64,000 bases of DNA from positions 19,327,844 to 19,391,843 of the forward strand of contig NC_059289.1 of NCBI RefSeq assembly GCF_017591435.1, in the 5' to 3' direction. Numbering within the stretch: the stretch's first letter is position 1; the number at the start of each line of letters is the position of its first letter. The stretch is from Portunus trituberculatus. Its lineage: Eukaryota; Arthropoda; Malacostraca; Decapoda; Portunidae. Shown one piece after another: positions 45,935-57,233 of the stretch. The translations under genes and the position numbers were made by a program. The notes under the pieces are model-generated. The model was given only the letters and a program-made list of their open reading frames with translations. It made no database searches and had not been told where the DNA came from.

Positions 45935-47470
45935 ATGGCAGAACTATTAAATAATAAATTCCAGGAGGTCTTTACTAAGGAATCCAAATTTGAAAGGCCA
46001 CAGGGTAATAGAGAGACAGTCTATATGAAAGAGATTAAAGTAACCAAGCTTGAAATAAAAGAATTAATGAAGGAACTGGATGAAGACAAGGCAATGGGAC
46101 CAGATGAAGTCTCAGGCAGAATACTGAAAGAATGTAGGAAGAACTAGCAAGTCCTATATACAACATCATAAAATGCTCAATAGAAAATGGAACAGTACCA
46201 GTAGAATGGAAAAGAGCTGAGGTGGTTCCCATATATAAGAGTGGAAGGAAGGAAGAACCTTTAAATTACAGACCGGTATCACTAACTAGTGTAATATGCA
46301 AGATGTGTGAAAGAATAATAAAGAAACAATGGATCGAGTTCCTTGAAGACAACAAATTAATATCAAATAGCCAATTTGGTTTTAGAAAAGACGGTCTTGT
46401 GTAACTAATTTATTGAGTTTCTATTCTAGAATAGTTGATAGAGTACAAGAGAGAGGGATGGGTTGACTGTATTTATTTGGATTTAAAAAGGCGTTTGACA
46501 AAGTGCCACATGCAAGATTACTATGGAAGTTAGAGGAGAAGGGTGGCTTAAAAGGAAGCACATTGAGATGGATAGAAAATTATTTGAGAGGGAGAGAAAT
46601 AAGGACAGTAGAGTTAAAGATATGAAGTCCAAGTGGAGAGCAGTAGAAAGCGGAGTGCCACAGGGTCAGTATTGGCACCAATACTTTTCCTCATTTATAT
46701 TAACGACATGCCAGAAGGAGTGAACAGCTACATAAATCTGTTTGCAGATGATACGAAACTGTGCAGAGTTATAAAGCAAAAAAAGGATTGTGAAATACTG
46801 CAAGAAGACCTAAATAAGATCTGGGAATGGAGTAAGAAGTGGAAATGGAATTCAATGTGAACAAAAGCCTGTCATGGAAATGGGAAAAAGTGAAAGACGA
46901 CCCGTGGGAATCTATAAGATGGGAGATGGAGTAGAACTGGAGAAAGTAAAAAAGGAAAAGGACTTAGGAGTGACGATGGAAGAAAACAATCAACCAGTAA
47001 GCCATATTGATAGAATTTTTAGAGAAACATAATTTGCTAAGAAATATTGGAGTAGCATTTCACCACATGGACAAAGAAATGATGAAGAAATTGATAAGTA
47101 CTTTAATAAGACCCAGATTGGAATATGCAGGAGTAGTGTGGACCCCTCATAAAAAGAAACACATAAGGAAATTGGAGACTACAAAAAATGGCTACAAGAA
47201 TGGTTCCAGAATTTGAAGGGATGACATATGAGGAGAGACTAAATGCTATGGATCTACCAACCCTGGAACAAAGAAGGGAGAGAGGAGACCTGATACAAGT
47301 TTTTAAATTGATCAATGGAATGGACCAAGTGGATAATGAGAAACTGATCCTGAGAGAAGAATATGACATTCGAAGCACAAGATCGCATAGTAAAAAGCTG
47401 AGAAAAGGAAGATGTCTGAGAGATGTTAAAAATATAGTTTCCAAAGATGTATTGAGACGTGGAACAGTTT
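45935..47470 (+). pseudogene. LINE-B ORF2 reverse transcriptase
   Basis: Motifs in order are 'DKAMGPDEVSGRILKECR' (46086), 'EWKRAEVVPIYKSGRKEE' (46206), 'NYRPVSLTSVICKMCERIIK', 'QFGFRK' (46372), 'AVESGVPQG' (46641), 'INLFADDTKLCRV' (46733-46770, catalytic FADD) and 'KEKDLGVTMEEN' (46956), then 'LRPRLEYAGVVWTPH'-type and 'LPTLEQRRERGDLIQVFKLI' (47253-47312). Frame changes occur at about 46145, 46400, 46625, 46860, 47030 and 47460. Confidence 0.9.
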
Positions 47471-48000
47471 AAATGAAGAAGTAGTGTCTGCAACGAGTGT
47501 GCACACTTTTAAAGAAGATTGGATATGTGTAGATATGGAGACGGGGCCACACGAGCATAAAGCCCAGGCCCTGTAAAACTACAACTAGGTAAATACAACT
47601 AGGTAAATACACACAAATACAAAAACAACAAATTTTCTAATCTCTCTCTCTCTCTCTCCTTCGTTTCCTCTCCTTCCTCCCTCCCCTCTTCCTCTCGAAA
47701 GATAAGCTACATGCGTCCCGCTTGTGTCTAAAATATAAGCAAATGTCTTTCTCTCTCTCTCTCTCTCTTTTTCTCCGAAGAGAGAAGCGTCCACTTTCCT
47801 CTTCAAGGCGATATAGTAACTAAAAATAGCAGCATAATACACAAAGACGACAAGTATGACAAGCTTGCACAAGTTTCCAGGCTCAAGGGCACTACCACCC
47901 GTATATCATACAGGCGGGCTTTTTAACATCCGAAGGGGTTAAACTTAACAAGTTTCAACGAAGTGTTTTTTTAGAACGTAATTCGTTAAGCGGGGCTTAC

Positions 48001-48003
<3 letters not shown>

Positions 48004-48059
<56 letters not shown>
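48004..48059. repeat. (TA)n microsatellite
   Basis: TA array joining the right end of Tg-A copy 4 to the left end of copy 5. Confidence 0.98.
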
Positions 48060-48063
<4 letters not shown>

Positions 48064-48545
48064 CAACCCCCGCTTAACAAACGTTCACTCAATGAAATTT
48101 CACTACAACAAACGTTTCCTTTTACTACCATCTGCTCATATAACAAATACCAAACTCGCTTTAACGAAATATTATCCAGGTAATTTTTTCCAAGCTTGAA
48201 AGCCCCGTTGTATCACACAAGCCGACAGGCTTTTGAATACACCAGCACCTCTCGTGGAAAAAACACGCACCACTCACTTCCTTACCCTTCCCTACTCTTA
48301 ATTCACAACAAAAACAAGGTCCAGCACCAGCTCATCATCTCACGCTCAACATGCCACCAACACGCCCTGCAACCAGTCCTGCAATGTCGCCTAGCGTTGC
48401 TAAGAAGAAAAAGGAAGTCTCTTACTCTCGAAGTGAAGCTGAATATTATTCACAGACACGAGAGGCAAGAAAACTAATAGCGTTGCTTGCCACCATCTTG
48501 GCTTCATCTACTGTCTCTACTACTTTCAAGTCAGCAGACTCTATT
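48060..48545 (+). mobile_element. Tg-A copy 5: 5' part
   Basis: Starts AGGCAACCCCCGCTTAACAA after TA repeats (the first C is T). It lacks the LINE-D-like insert at the CACCAG site (48240-48246), as does copy 1. The helix-turn-helix region is readable near 48350-48480 in two frames. Similarity to Tg-A ends at TTAA (48543-48546), where another sequence begins. Confidence 0.82.
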
Positions 48546-48783
48546 AACTCTTAAAGTACGAGGGATTGATTTACTTTCCGTCTGTTACAGCGGGAAAAAA
48601 TCGCACCTGTCAAAAATGCTAAAAATATTTTTTCCCTTATACGAGCATATAACTTTGTGTTATTCGGAGTACAACGATGTAGTTTTCAACATGTTATGAC
48701 CTCTGAGACCAAAGTTATTGCATATAAAAAAATTCATGGCAGAACCCACCACTAAGAAATACCCCCCACGCTCCGATAACACG

Positions 48784-48826
<43 letters not shown>

Positions 48827-49149
48827 CTCTCTCCTTTCGGGCATTTGAATTTGATATAAAAGTAGGAACTTTTGCACTTTCATGTCATGAAAATGCAAAC
48901 TCAGATATATGAAATGATGTGCAAAACAGGAAAAGAAAAAGTAACCACATATTACAAGTATTGTGGATTTCTACAATAACTGGAATCTGGCAACTCTTAT
49001 AAGCAATAGGATTCACATGACTTGGCCAACAAGCACAGTCCTGTAGAGGCAACCATGGGTGACATACACCAGCGCATTGCTCGTAGGGAGTAAGTGAAGA
49101 AGTTTATGAACATTGCTGTGAGGGTTGGTCTCTGTCTCCCAGATCACTA
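48546..49149. other. Unassigned sequence after a TTAA breakpoint, with (CT)n
   Basis: No coding region is recognised. The join at TTAA within Tg-A (…GACTCTATTAA then CTCTTAAAGTACG) suggests the left end of a TTAA-type element whose right end is not found. A CT array lies at 48787-48833. Confidence 0.4.
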
Positions 49150-50220
49150 CAGTAGAATCTCAAATCTCAATCATAATTGGGACCAAAAATACTGATCGAG
49201 ATTTGAAATATTGAGATGTAAAGTTAACTTCTTATAGAGAAAAATGTAATTGGGACCAAAGCTTTGGCAACTAACCTATATTAACTACATTAACCTTGAA
49301 TCTGTGAATAATTTTTTTTTTGCCAATTGTCACTGATTTCTTCACTTCATCCTTCTTGCTTTTTAATGCACGGGGTTTGAATGTCTGGGGGAGGCCGCTG
49401 GTGACTGGTACACACTACACTCCACAAGTTGCCGCTAGGTGGGAGAGCAATCGAAACAATCGCATCGCCATGTGCGATACAATAAAATGAAAAATGTGGG
49501 ACATAACATTCCAGTGGGTGCCCTCCCACTCAGGCATACGAGGCAACGAGGTTGTCGATGCTGCTGCCAAGATGGCCCTGATGGACTATAACATTACCCC
49601 GCTCACCCTGCCACTCTCCACCTCCAAATGCCTCATCGCCCACACCTGTCAGTCCATATGGAATGAATCCCTCACCCCTGTCTTACAAACCACCTCAATA
49701 GGCCAGTACCGCAGTGATTCTTCCCCGCAACCATGGGTTAGAAAAACGTCCCGCAAGCTGGACGTCGTCCTCACTCGTCTCCTCCGTGGCGACACACGAC
49801 TCACCTCTCATCTCCACCGCATGAGCCTTGCCCCAGACCCGTACTGCCCTTGGTGCATCAGCATCCCTGAAACTATCAACCACTTCATGCTGGAGTGTCC
49901 GTGCTTCCACTCACATCGTGTGAGTGCCCCGGGAGTAACAACATTTGACTTGCCCACCCTGCTTGGGGCGACAGGCATCGACTCACCTGTGCCTTCCTCA
50001 ACACAACTAACCAACTGCAATGCTTGTGAGAACACCACAGGCATCTCTCCAGGGCTCATAAGATCGTAACAGATTGTCGCAGCCCTTAACAACAACAAAA
50101 TGAAAAATAGCAATCGAGATTCATGTAATTTGATCGAGATATATGAATCATGGGTTTTTGATGGTACAATCGAGATGTGAAGTATCGAGATGAGATTGAT
50201 CGAGATTCGAGATTCTACTG
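49150..50220 (+). mobile_element. Tg-D: Tigger-like MITE with a LINE tail inserted
   Basis: Ends are CAGTAGAATCTCAAATCTCA and the inverted partner GAGATTCTACTG, with TA at 49148-49149 and 50221-50222. Sub-terminal regions repeat GATCGAGAT-like units. There is no transposase. A LINE fragment (49498-50095) is inserted and flanked by AAATGAAAAAT on both sides. Without it the MITE would be about 0.46 kb. Confidence 0.87.
49498..50095 (+). pseudogene. LINE-F: RNase H end and zinc knuckle, 5'-truncated
   Basis: The 191-residue frame starts in the last part of an RNase H domain ('FQWVPSHSGIRGNEVVDAAA', catalytic His and Asp of the last motifs). It continues through a linker ('RRLLRGDTRLTSHLHRMSL' type) to a Cys/His module 'DPYCPWC' and 'INHFMLECPCF', ending with 'TTFDLPTLLGATGI'. 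The tail is CAA repeats, followed by the target duplication AAATGAAAAAT (also at 49488-49498). LINEs with C-terminal RNase H include the I and Jockey-related groups. The clade is not assigned. Confidence 0.85.
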
Positions 50221-50222
50221 TA

Positions 50223-50455
50223 TCAGAATCACTACTGGAGTCTTCACTTTCTTCTGTCTCAATAAAAAAATCACTGTCTTCATTTTCATCACTGTCCTCA
50301 ATGTCATTACAGAGTAACACTGACATAACATCACTTGGAGTACCGTTTCCTACCTACGGGTCACAGGGGTTGTCAGATGTCGCCACGAAATGGGAAAAGA
50401 TTACCTATTGTGAGGGAACATATGTCTCAAGGTTCAAGGAGGCGAGCAAGAAAAG

Positions 50456-50456
<1 letters not shown>
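50223..50456. other. Short unassigned stretch
   Basis: On the minus strand it reads as an acidic Ser/Asp/Glu-rich peptide ('DSDENEDSDFF'), which may be chance or a remnant of a transposase N-terminus. No other signal. Confidence 0.3.

Positions 50457-50526
<70 letters not shown>
50457..50526. repeat. (TA)n microsatellite
   Basis: TA array ending flush with the terminal repeat of Tg-C copy 2. Confidence 0.98.
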
Positions 50527-50529
<3 letters not shown>

Positions 50530-51476
50530 TAAGGTCTCGGTTTACGTCAGAGTTACGTTCCTGAAACATGACGTAAGTCGATTTTGTACGTAACTCGAGT
50601 TTCCGTACATTTCAAAGCATATTATGGAGTTTTCAACCAATCATTGTTTATGGTCATTCAGGTAAGTTAAAGGTTATATTGTTATATTATTTACAAGTAT
50701 GTCGGAATATGAAACACAAGCTTGTTTTTGTTGTTGATTAGGGCCACGAATGCGAAGGACTGCAGGTTGCAGAGAGGGATGGACGCCTGAGGCCGCCAGA
50801 AGGGTGAGCAGGTCGAATGTTGTGACGCCCAGGGTGGACAGCTGGGAGCGTAGTGCAGTGCGGTGGGAATAGAAGCGTGGGCAGCGGGGCAGGAAATGCA
50901 ATAGGAAAGGGCAATAGGGATCAGCAGACAGGCGCAGACGGTGCAAGTCAGCTGCGAGTGTCGTGTGGCCCAGGCGAAGGCTCCAGAGTTGTTATTGTTG
51001 TGATGGGTGTGCGAGCCCTAAAGGTCGTCAACCTCCCCGTTGTCATGGTAACGGGCTTCCCATTTTCTTCTTCCCTCCCTCACACACAGCTGCTGCCTTC
51101 CTTCTCATGTCTTTTAATTATGTCCTCTTTTTTCTTGTATCGTAATGGTTTTCCTTTTCTTAACATCACTGCTGTCACTAAGAAGTTTTCTCTTTGGTGC
51201 CATTGAGCAAGATACTAAGAACTTGAGTCAGTAAACGCAGAAGTAGGATAACACTCTTGCCAGGGGCGACAGTGTGGTGGAAGTGATGCAGGGTGTTATT
51301 GTATTCAAGCGTGAGGCGGGCGGTGTGGCGGGCAACCACCAACAATAATAATGAATCCCGCACTTTACGATTTATAAATTTTCAATTTTTTTAATCTTAA
51401 ATTGCCTTATAGTGGACTGGCGTAATTTGACGTAGTTTGACGTAACTCGAGACCGGCGTAACCTGGGACTTTACTG
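50527..51476 (-). mobile_element. Tg-C copy 2 with the captured LINE tail
   Basis: The left end CAGTAAGGTCTCGGTTTACG and right end GGGACTTTACTG are flanked by TA repeats. On the minus strand it has the same contents as copy 1: an ATG region at about 51200 with decayed transposase start, and the LINE zinc-knuckle fragment ('LPRCPRFYSHRTALRSQL', about 50890-50840, and 'GVTTFDLLTLLAASGV'). Confidence 0.88.

Positions 51477-52143
<667 letters not shown>

Positions 52144-52232
<89 letters not shown>
52144..52232. repeat. (GA)n microsatellite
   Basis: About 89 bp of GA repeats. Confidence 0.98.
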
Positions 52233-52237
<5 letters not shown>

Positions 52238-52390
52238 CAGATGGAGTAATACTCTAGAAAGATATGCTGACCTGTTAGTTGTCTCTGAAGGTGCTAATGA
52301 TGATCAGATAAGCAATATCAAAAACTATACACAAAAAATGTGTGGTTCCCTTGCTAAGCCACAAAACAGAAACCTTTGTACTGTTATATG

Positions 52391-52391
<1 letters not shown>

Positions 52392-52461
<70 letters not shown>
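52392..52461. repeat. (TA)n microsatellite
   Basis: TA array ending flush with a further transposon-like terminus (52462). Confidence 0.98.
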
Positions 52462-52464
<3 letters not shown>

Positions 52465-52551
52465 GTAAATCGATTTACGCGATAGATGTGTTCCAAGAGG
52501 CATCGCATATATCAAAATTCGCGTAAAATAAACATGTAATTCTCATAAGAA
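52462..52551 (+). mobile_element. Tigger-like 5' end fragment (Tg-E)
   Basis: CAGGTAAATCGATTTACGCG after TA resembles the terminal repeats of the other pogo-type families in this window (a short CAG start then a 'plain text' motif with TTTACG). The matching right end was not found. A CR1-like LINE begins about 90 bp in. Confidence 0.5.
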
Positions 52552-53720
52552 ACATAACATAACATAACATAACATAAATAATAGGATAACAAAGGGCCAC
52601 CAGGGCCCATCTAGGTTATCCTGTATCAGTCGCACAGCGACCTCGTCATCAGTACTTAAAGATACACTTACAAGTACACAATACATTATATACTAATTCT
52701 AAATATTTGGCCCATTAACAGGGCTAAGTCCTGCATCGAATTCCTCTACAATCTGTAATCCCCATACATGGGGATCATGTCTTGTTTAACTATAGTAAAT
52801 TTCTTATAAAACTATCATGCAGCGCTATACATAATTATAAATCTAATAAATTTAAGTGCTTATCTAATCTGTTTTTAAACATTGTCAAACTAGTGCTATT
52901 TACAACCGTCTCTGGCAATGCATTCCAGAAGTCTACCACCCTATGACTAAAGAAATATTTTCTTATATCTAACCTGCAGCCTTGCTTTCTAATCTTCCTG
53001 CCATGATTTCTAGTCCTACTTCCCTCCTCTAAGGTAAAGAAAGATCTCACATCTATGTAGTTTGTATCTGAGAACATTTTAAATAACTCTATCATATCCT
53101 CTTATACATCTCCTCTCAAATGAAAACATGTTTAATGCCTTTAATCTATCTCTATACTCCAGGCGCTTCAAAGCTGGTATCATCCTAGTTGCTCTTCTCT
53201 GAACTGCTTCTAACATGTTGATATCCTGCCTATAGTGGGGTGACCAGGCCTGTATGCAATACTCTAAATGGGGCCTAACATAGGAATTATACAAGCTACG
53301 CACCACTTCCTTACTTTTATAACTAACATTTCTATTTATAAAACCCAGGATCCTATTTGCCCTATTTCTTGCTTCTAAACATTGCTTTGAAAATTTCATA
53401 GTCCTGTCTATCACTACTCCTAAATCCTTTCCTTCATCTACTGCCTCTAGCCAACATCCCTCCATCTCATAGTTAAAGTTTGTGTTGTCTTTACCTAAAT
53501 GCATAACCTGACACTTTTTAGAATTAAACTCCATCTGCCACCTGTCTGCCCATGCTATCAGCCTGTCCAGGTCTCGTTGTATTCTGTAATTGTCCTTTTC
53601 ACCCTGTACTGCACATGCTATCTTAGTATCATCTGCAAACTTTGATACTTTGCTACTAATTCCTATATCTAAATCGTTAATGTACACCAAGAAAAGAATA
53701 GATAATAGGGGGGATGCGGG
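52552..53720 (-). mobile_element. LINE-G: 5'-truncated CR1-like LINE
   Basis: The minus strand encodes RT from 'LLSILFLVYINDLDIG' (53720 down) through the catalytic 'SKFADDTKIACAV' (about 53645-53607) and 'WADRWQMEFNSKKCQVMHLG', 'DLGVVIDRTMKFSKQC', then 'RSLYNSYVRPHLEYCIQAWS' and, after a frame change near 53100, 'RKYFFSHRVVDFWNALPETV'. It ends at 52855 with a 3' region and a tail of repeated TTATG (minus strand, 52552-52575). The reading frame is nearly intact, with one frame break, so this is one of the younger LINE copies. Confidence 0.9.
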
Positions 53721-54410
53721 ATGTGGTCCAAAAAAATTCATACAAAATACTCTATTTATTTGGCTAAATTAACATATTTTTATTATTTACCATTCTAAAT
53801 ACTAGAAGTGTATTCAAAGTAAAGGGAAAAGCAAGAAATAATAAGAGAAAGCAAAATATAATAAGAGAAAATAACAAAACAAAGAATAAGTAAACACAAC
53901 ACTCACTGCGTCACTGCCTACACCACTCACACCACAATTAGTCAGGTATTGCTCTCCCTGCTGAATTACCTGAAACAGACAACCTTAGTATATCTAATAG
54001 GGGAATCAGTGACTTTTTAGGTGATGAACTACTCAACTATAGTGAGAGTCACTGCCATCATATTTTCCTTGTCTTAGTATATGGGCTTATAGCACACTTT
54101 CCAGTCATGTTTTCATCCATTTTATACTTTGGTTGGTGTTCCTTTTAGACTGGCGTGCTAGCCACTGTGGGGTTCCCTCCAAGGGAGACCAACCAGCTAA
54201 GATTCAACATCTGGGTGAAACTGCAAACTGAAAAAAAAAAATCCAAATCCAGGGATTTTTTTTTTTTTTTTAAATTTCCAGTTTCACCACATTCTCTTTT
54301 CTGGACAAAACTAATTTTTACTGGTAGATTTCGGCTTGCTTTTAATTAATTTACCACTTGTTTTTGGCGCAAATCACCCAGTTTTTTTTTTTTTATCACC
54401 CCCTTTAAAC
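53721..54410. other. Spacer, no gene recognised
   Basis: AT-rich with poly-A and poly-T runs (54231-54240, 54257-54271). No coding signal. Confidence 0.6.
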
Positions 54411-54440
54411 CTAACCCAACCCAACCCAACCTAACCTAAC
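54411..54440. repeat. Short CCTAA-like repeat
   Basis: CCTAACCCAACCCAACCCAACCTAACCTAAC-like run (about 30 bp), a degenerate form of the arthropod telomere unit. Too short to mean much. Confidence 0.6.
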
Positions 54441-54479
54441 TGAATTCAAATTCATACCGCGAGCCTCAAGGCCACCGTG

Positions 54480-54546
54480 ATTGGTTGAATAAATTATGAT
54501 TTTTTTTCATTGGCCGCCGGTTCACTTTCAAACGGAAGTAACCAAT
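54480..54546. promoter_or_regulatory. Candidate CCAAT-box cluster with an ETS-like site
   Basis: ATTGG at 54480-54484 and 54509-54513, and CCAAT at 54542-54546, spaced 29 and 33 bp, with GGAAGT at 54535-54540. Three CCAAT boxes at about three-turn spacing are typical of NF-Y-bound promoters. GC-rich sequence follows (54590-54640). No coding exon is seen next to it. This is a motif-level candidate only. Confidence 0.35.
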
Positions 54547-54560
54547 CAGCGGAAACAATA

Positions 54561-55263
54561 GGTCAAACAAAACGAGTCACTAATGTTGGCCGGCACGGTA
54601 GCCGCTGCCCTGGGTCGAGCAGCTCTCGCGCCAATCTGCCTCTATTCTATTGACTCGGGAGTGAGATCACCAAAAATACGATTAAATCTTTTAAATTCGG
54701 TATCGCCATTACAAACAGGTTGCGCCTTATAAATATGGGATTCAAAATACTTGTAATGAGGAACTCTATCTCATGAGGTGGGTAAAAATCATCTAGTGGA
54801 ATGTGGTAAAACACTGGGAATACCTTTTTTTTTTTCGGTCAGGAGTGCCCATTTCGGGCATTAAATTACAACCAATGATGCCTTCCTTAATAATGTCAGA
54901 ATGACGTTTATCTCCATATTTACGTCATGATTTGATAAGGGAGAGGAATTGAATGAAGAGCCACGGCACTTACCAGCGTTAGTCAATGAGCCACTGGCAG
55001 TGTGGACTGTTAATGTGGTGCGTAACTAGCAAGGAGGCAAACACAGACCAGGAGCAGGACCAGTGCAGTTCACAACACACCACAAATCTTGCGGGTAATT
55101 GGATAAGCACCACAAGGCCACAGGCAGTTTAACAGCAGTATGATAGTACCTGTTTTTTGTTGTTAGTCTTAGGACCGCGAAGCTCTTTAGATCCTTCCGG
55201 GCCCAATGTACCAGTTTTACTCCGAGAGTCAACACTTAACAGCCCATGTCCCACGGGCCACGT
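54561..55263. other. Spacer, no gene recognised
   Basis: Contains a GC-richer patch (54590-54640) and otherwise ordinary sequence. No transposon end or coding frame was recognised. Confidence 0.5.
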
Positions 55264-55413
55264 GTGATCTTGATCTTGATCTTGATACTACAGGCGACTC
55301 GGGATCACTCCTGAGCCGGGCCTTTGGATCGGCACCTCCTGTAGATGACAAAAAAAGGCACACAGAAAAAAAGGAAAAAAAAAAAGAAGAAAAAGGAAAC
55401 AGGGTCCTTTGCT

Positions 55414-57009
55414 CTAACCGTCTGTACATCTGGCACGCCACATTCTCTCCAGAAACTCCTTCACCGCCTCAATCTTCCTTTCATTCGTTTCTCTACTCAG
55501 TCCCAGCAGCACCACCATCCACTCCCTCCCTGTCTTTTCCACTCTTTCGTTCCTGTTATGCCCTAACTCAGTCAATACCACTTGCATCATCTCATACCTG
55601 TCTCTGGCATACTTTACACACTCCAGCATCACATGCTCCACCGTCTCGTCCTCTCCCGAGTCACACATCTGGCACACTTTGCTGCGGGACTCAGACCACC
55701 TGTAACTCCTTGCATTCACATCCATACACTGTGCCCTAGCTCTGAAGAGGAGATCACCACCCAGGCTTCCATCGTACCACCTCTCATACATCGGGGCCTC
55801 TTTCATCTTGTACCATTCCAGAGTAGTCTTTCGTTCCATCCCATTCCTCCACTCATTCAGTCCCATACTCTTCGCATCTCTGTCTATCTCACTCTTCCAC
55901 TTCCTCGCATCCCATTCTGTTTCCACTCTGCCTCCTCTTGTCACGACCCATTCCAGCTCATTCTGATTCACTTCAGCCATTCTCACTGCCCACCCAACCT
56001 GTAGACCATTCCTCTCTGTCATTCTCATACACCTTTTCCTCCATTTGTTTCCACTTTCACTCCACAGATACACCTTCCTTGCTATTTTTGCATCATCCAT
56101 TCTCTCAAGCCTCATCTTGTACCTAAGTGTCGCTTTTATAAGTCTTTCCCTAAAAGAGCTCCATCCCATATCCACTCTTAAGGCTTCTACTGCCGTGTAC
56201 CTCGGTGCATTCAGTGCCAGCCTAGCTACTCTACACTGCCCCACTTCTAACTTGTCAATTTCACTCTTGTTCCATGCAATCCCATCCATACCATACATTA
56301 TACTAGGGACAGCCACACTCTTCCACACTTCTCTCAGCACGTCATACTTACTTGCTTTCATCCTTGCCGCGCTTCCTAAACGGCCCACCCACTGGTTCAC
56401 CAAGCTTATTTTTTCATTCTTTGACTTTTCACACCCATTCAGACGCATCCACATCCATAAGTACTTGTATTCTTGTGCCTGCTTCAACTCATTCTCTCCC
56501 AACCTCCATGCTGCATTACATTCATCCTCCGACCTATTCACAATCATCACCTTACTCTTCTTACTACTAAACCTAACTCCAAAATCTCTTCCATACCCAT
56601 CAACCACATCCAGCAGACTTTGCAGCTCCTCTGCTGACTCATTCATAACCACTACGTCATCTGCATAAAGAAGCACACCTATCTTATTATTCCCTACACT
56701 CACTCCTGCATTCATCCTTCTCATTCTTGCTGCTAACTCCTCTGTGTACAGGCTGAAAAGGGTTGGTGACAAAATACATCCTTGCCTAACTCCTCTCTCA
56801 CTCCTCACCCAGTCTGTTTCTATATCTCCTAAATTGTACTTAGCTCTGGTATCAACATACATGCTATGCAGTATGTTGACTATCTTGGCACTCAACCCAA
56901 TCTTTTCTAGGACTCTACCTAGCATTTCTCTATTCACCCTATCATAAGCTTTCTCTATATCCAGGAAACCCAAATACAATTTACCTCCATCCCTCTTTTT
57001 TTTTCTCAA
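55414..57009 (-). pseudogene. LINE-D reverse transcriptase and C-terminal zinc knuckle
   Basis: An open frame of 531 residues. Motifs: 'LYLGFLDIEKAYDRVNREML' (domain A Asp), 'ERGVRQGCILSPTLFSLYTE', 'IGVLLYADDVVVMNES' (YADD), 'GVRFSSKKSKVMIVN' and 'KYLWMWM' (normally YLG, so a variant), then the thumb-like helices and 'CQMCDSGEDETVEHVMLECV' (C-x2-C-x9-H-x4-C, residues about 445-465). The N-terminal finger region lies upstream (57233-57010) in other frames, joined by a stop TGA and a frame change, so the frame here is not the natural start. Confidence 0.92.
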
Positions 57010-57233
57010 TCATTTCATTCACCACAAACATGTTATCCTCAGCTCTCCTGTCCGCACGGAAACCATTCTGCTCCTTACCTAATACTCCCTGCAGCTCTTT
57101 CAATCCACTTACACAATCTGGCATTCAACACCGCACTGAACACTTTGCCTACTGTATTGACTAATGCGATCGGCCTGTAATTTTTCAACTCATTTTTACT
57201 CTTGTGTCCGCCCTTATGCAGCAGAGTCACCTT

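Larger units (their letters stand above)
43565..47590 (+). mobile_element. LINE-B copy 2, near full length
   Basis: A CR1/Jockey-like non-LTR retrotransposon of about 4 kb. It has a 5' leader (43565-43711), ORF1 (43712-44680), ORF2 with endonuclease (about 44775-45423) and RT (about 45940-47470), and a 3' tail of repeated ACTAGGTAAATAC-like units (about 47578-47612). It lies head-to-tail with copy 1. Both copies have many single-base indels, so neither is active in this form. Confidence 0.88.
39454..47938 (+). mobile_element. TTAA element copy 2, expanded by two LINE-B copies
   Basis: Ends are CCCCTTCACTACGGTGACG and (inverted) CCCCTTCGGATGTTAAAAAG, with TTAA on both sides inside Tg-A copy 4. 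Sequence 39454-39745 and about 47590-47938 match copy 1 (6681-7556) in opposite orientation, including the near-palindromic GACGCC...GGCGTC blocks. The interior AC array has been entered by LINE-B. Without the LINEs the element would be about 0.65 kb. Confidence 0.85.
38572..48003 (+). mobile_element. Tg-A copy 4, interrupted by a TTAA element
   Basis: The left end CAGGCAACCCCCGTTTAATG follows TA repeats, and the right end GGGGCTTACCTG is followed by TA repeats at 48004. Sequence 38572-39453 and 47943-48003 together make one Tg-A of about 0.94 kb. The break is at TTAA (39450-39453 and 47939-47942). It carries the LINE-D-like tail insert at about 38755-38833 and a readable 'RKSLTLEVKLHIIHRHERGEK' helix-turn-helix (38942-39010). 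Confidence 0.88.

Noticed and set aside
50221..50456. A host exon encoding an acidic protein
   Set aside because: No clear splice sites with a matching frame, and the region lies between transposon ends.
54411..54440. Interstitial telomere repeat
   Set aside because: CCTAA/CCCAA units over about 30 bp are too short and too degenerate to call telomeric.
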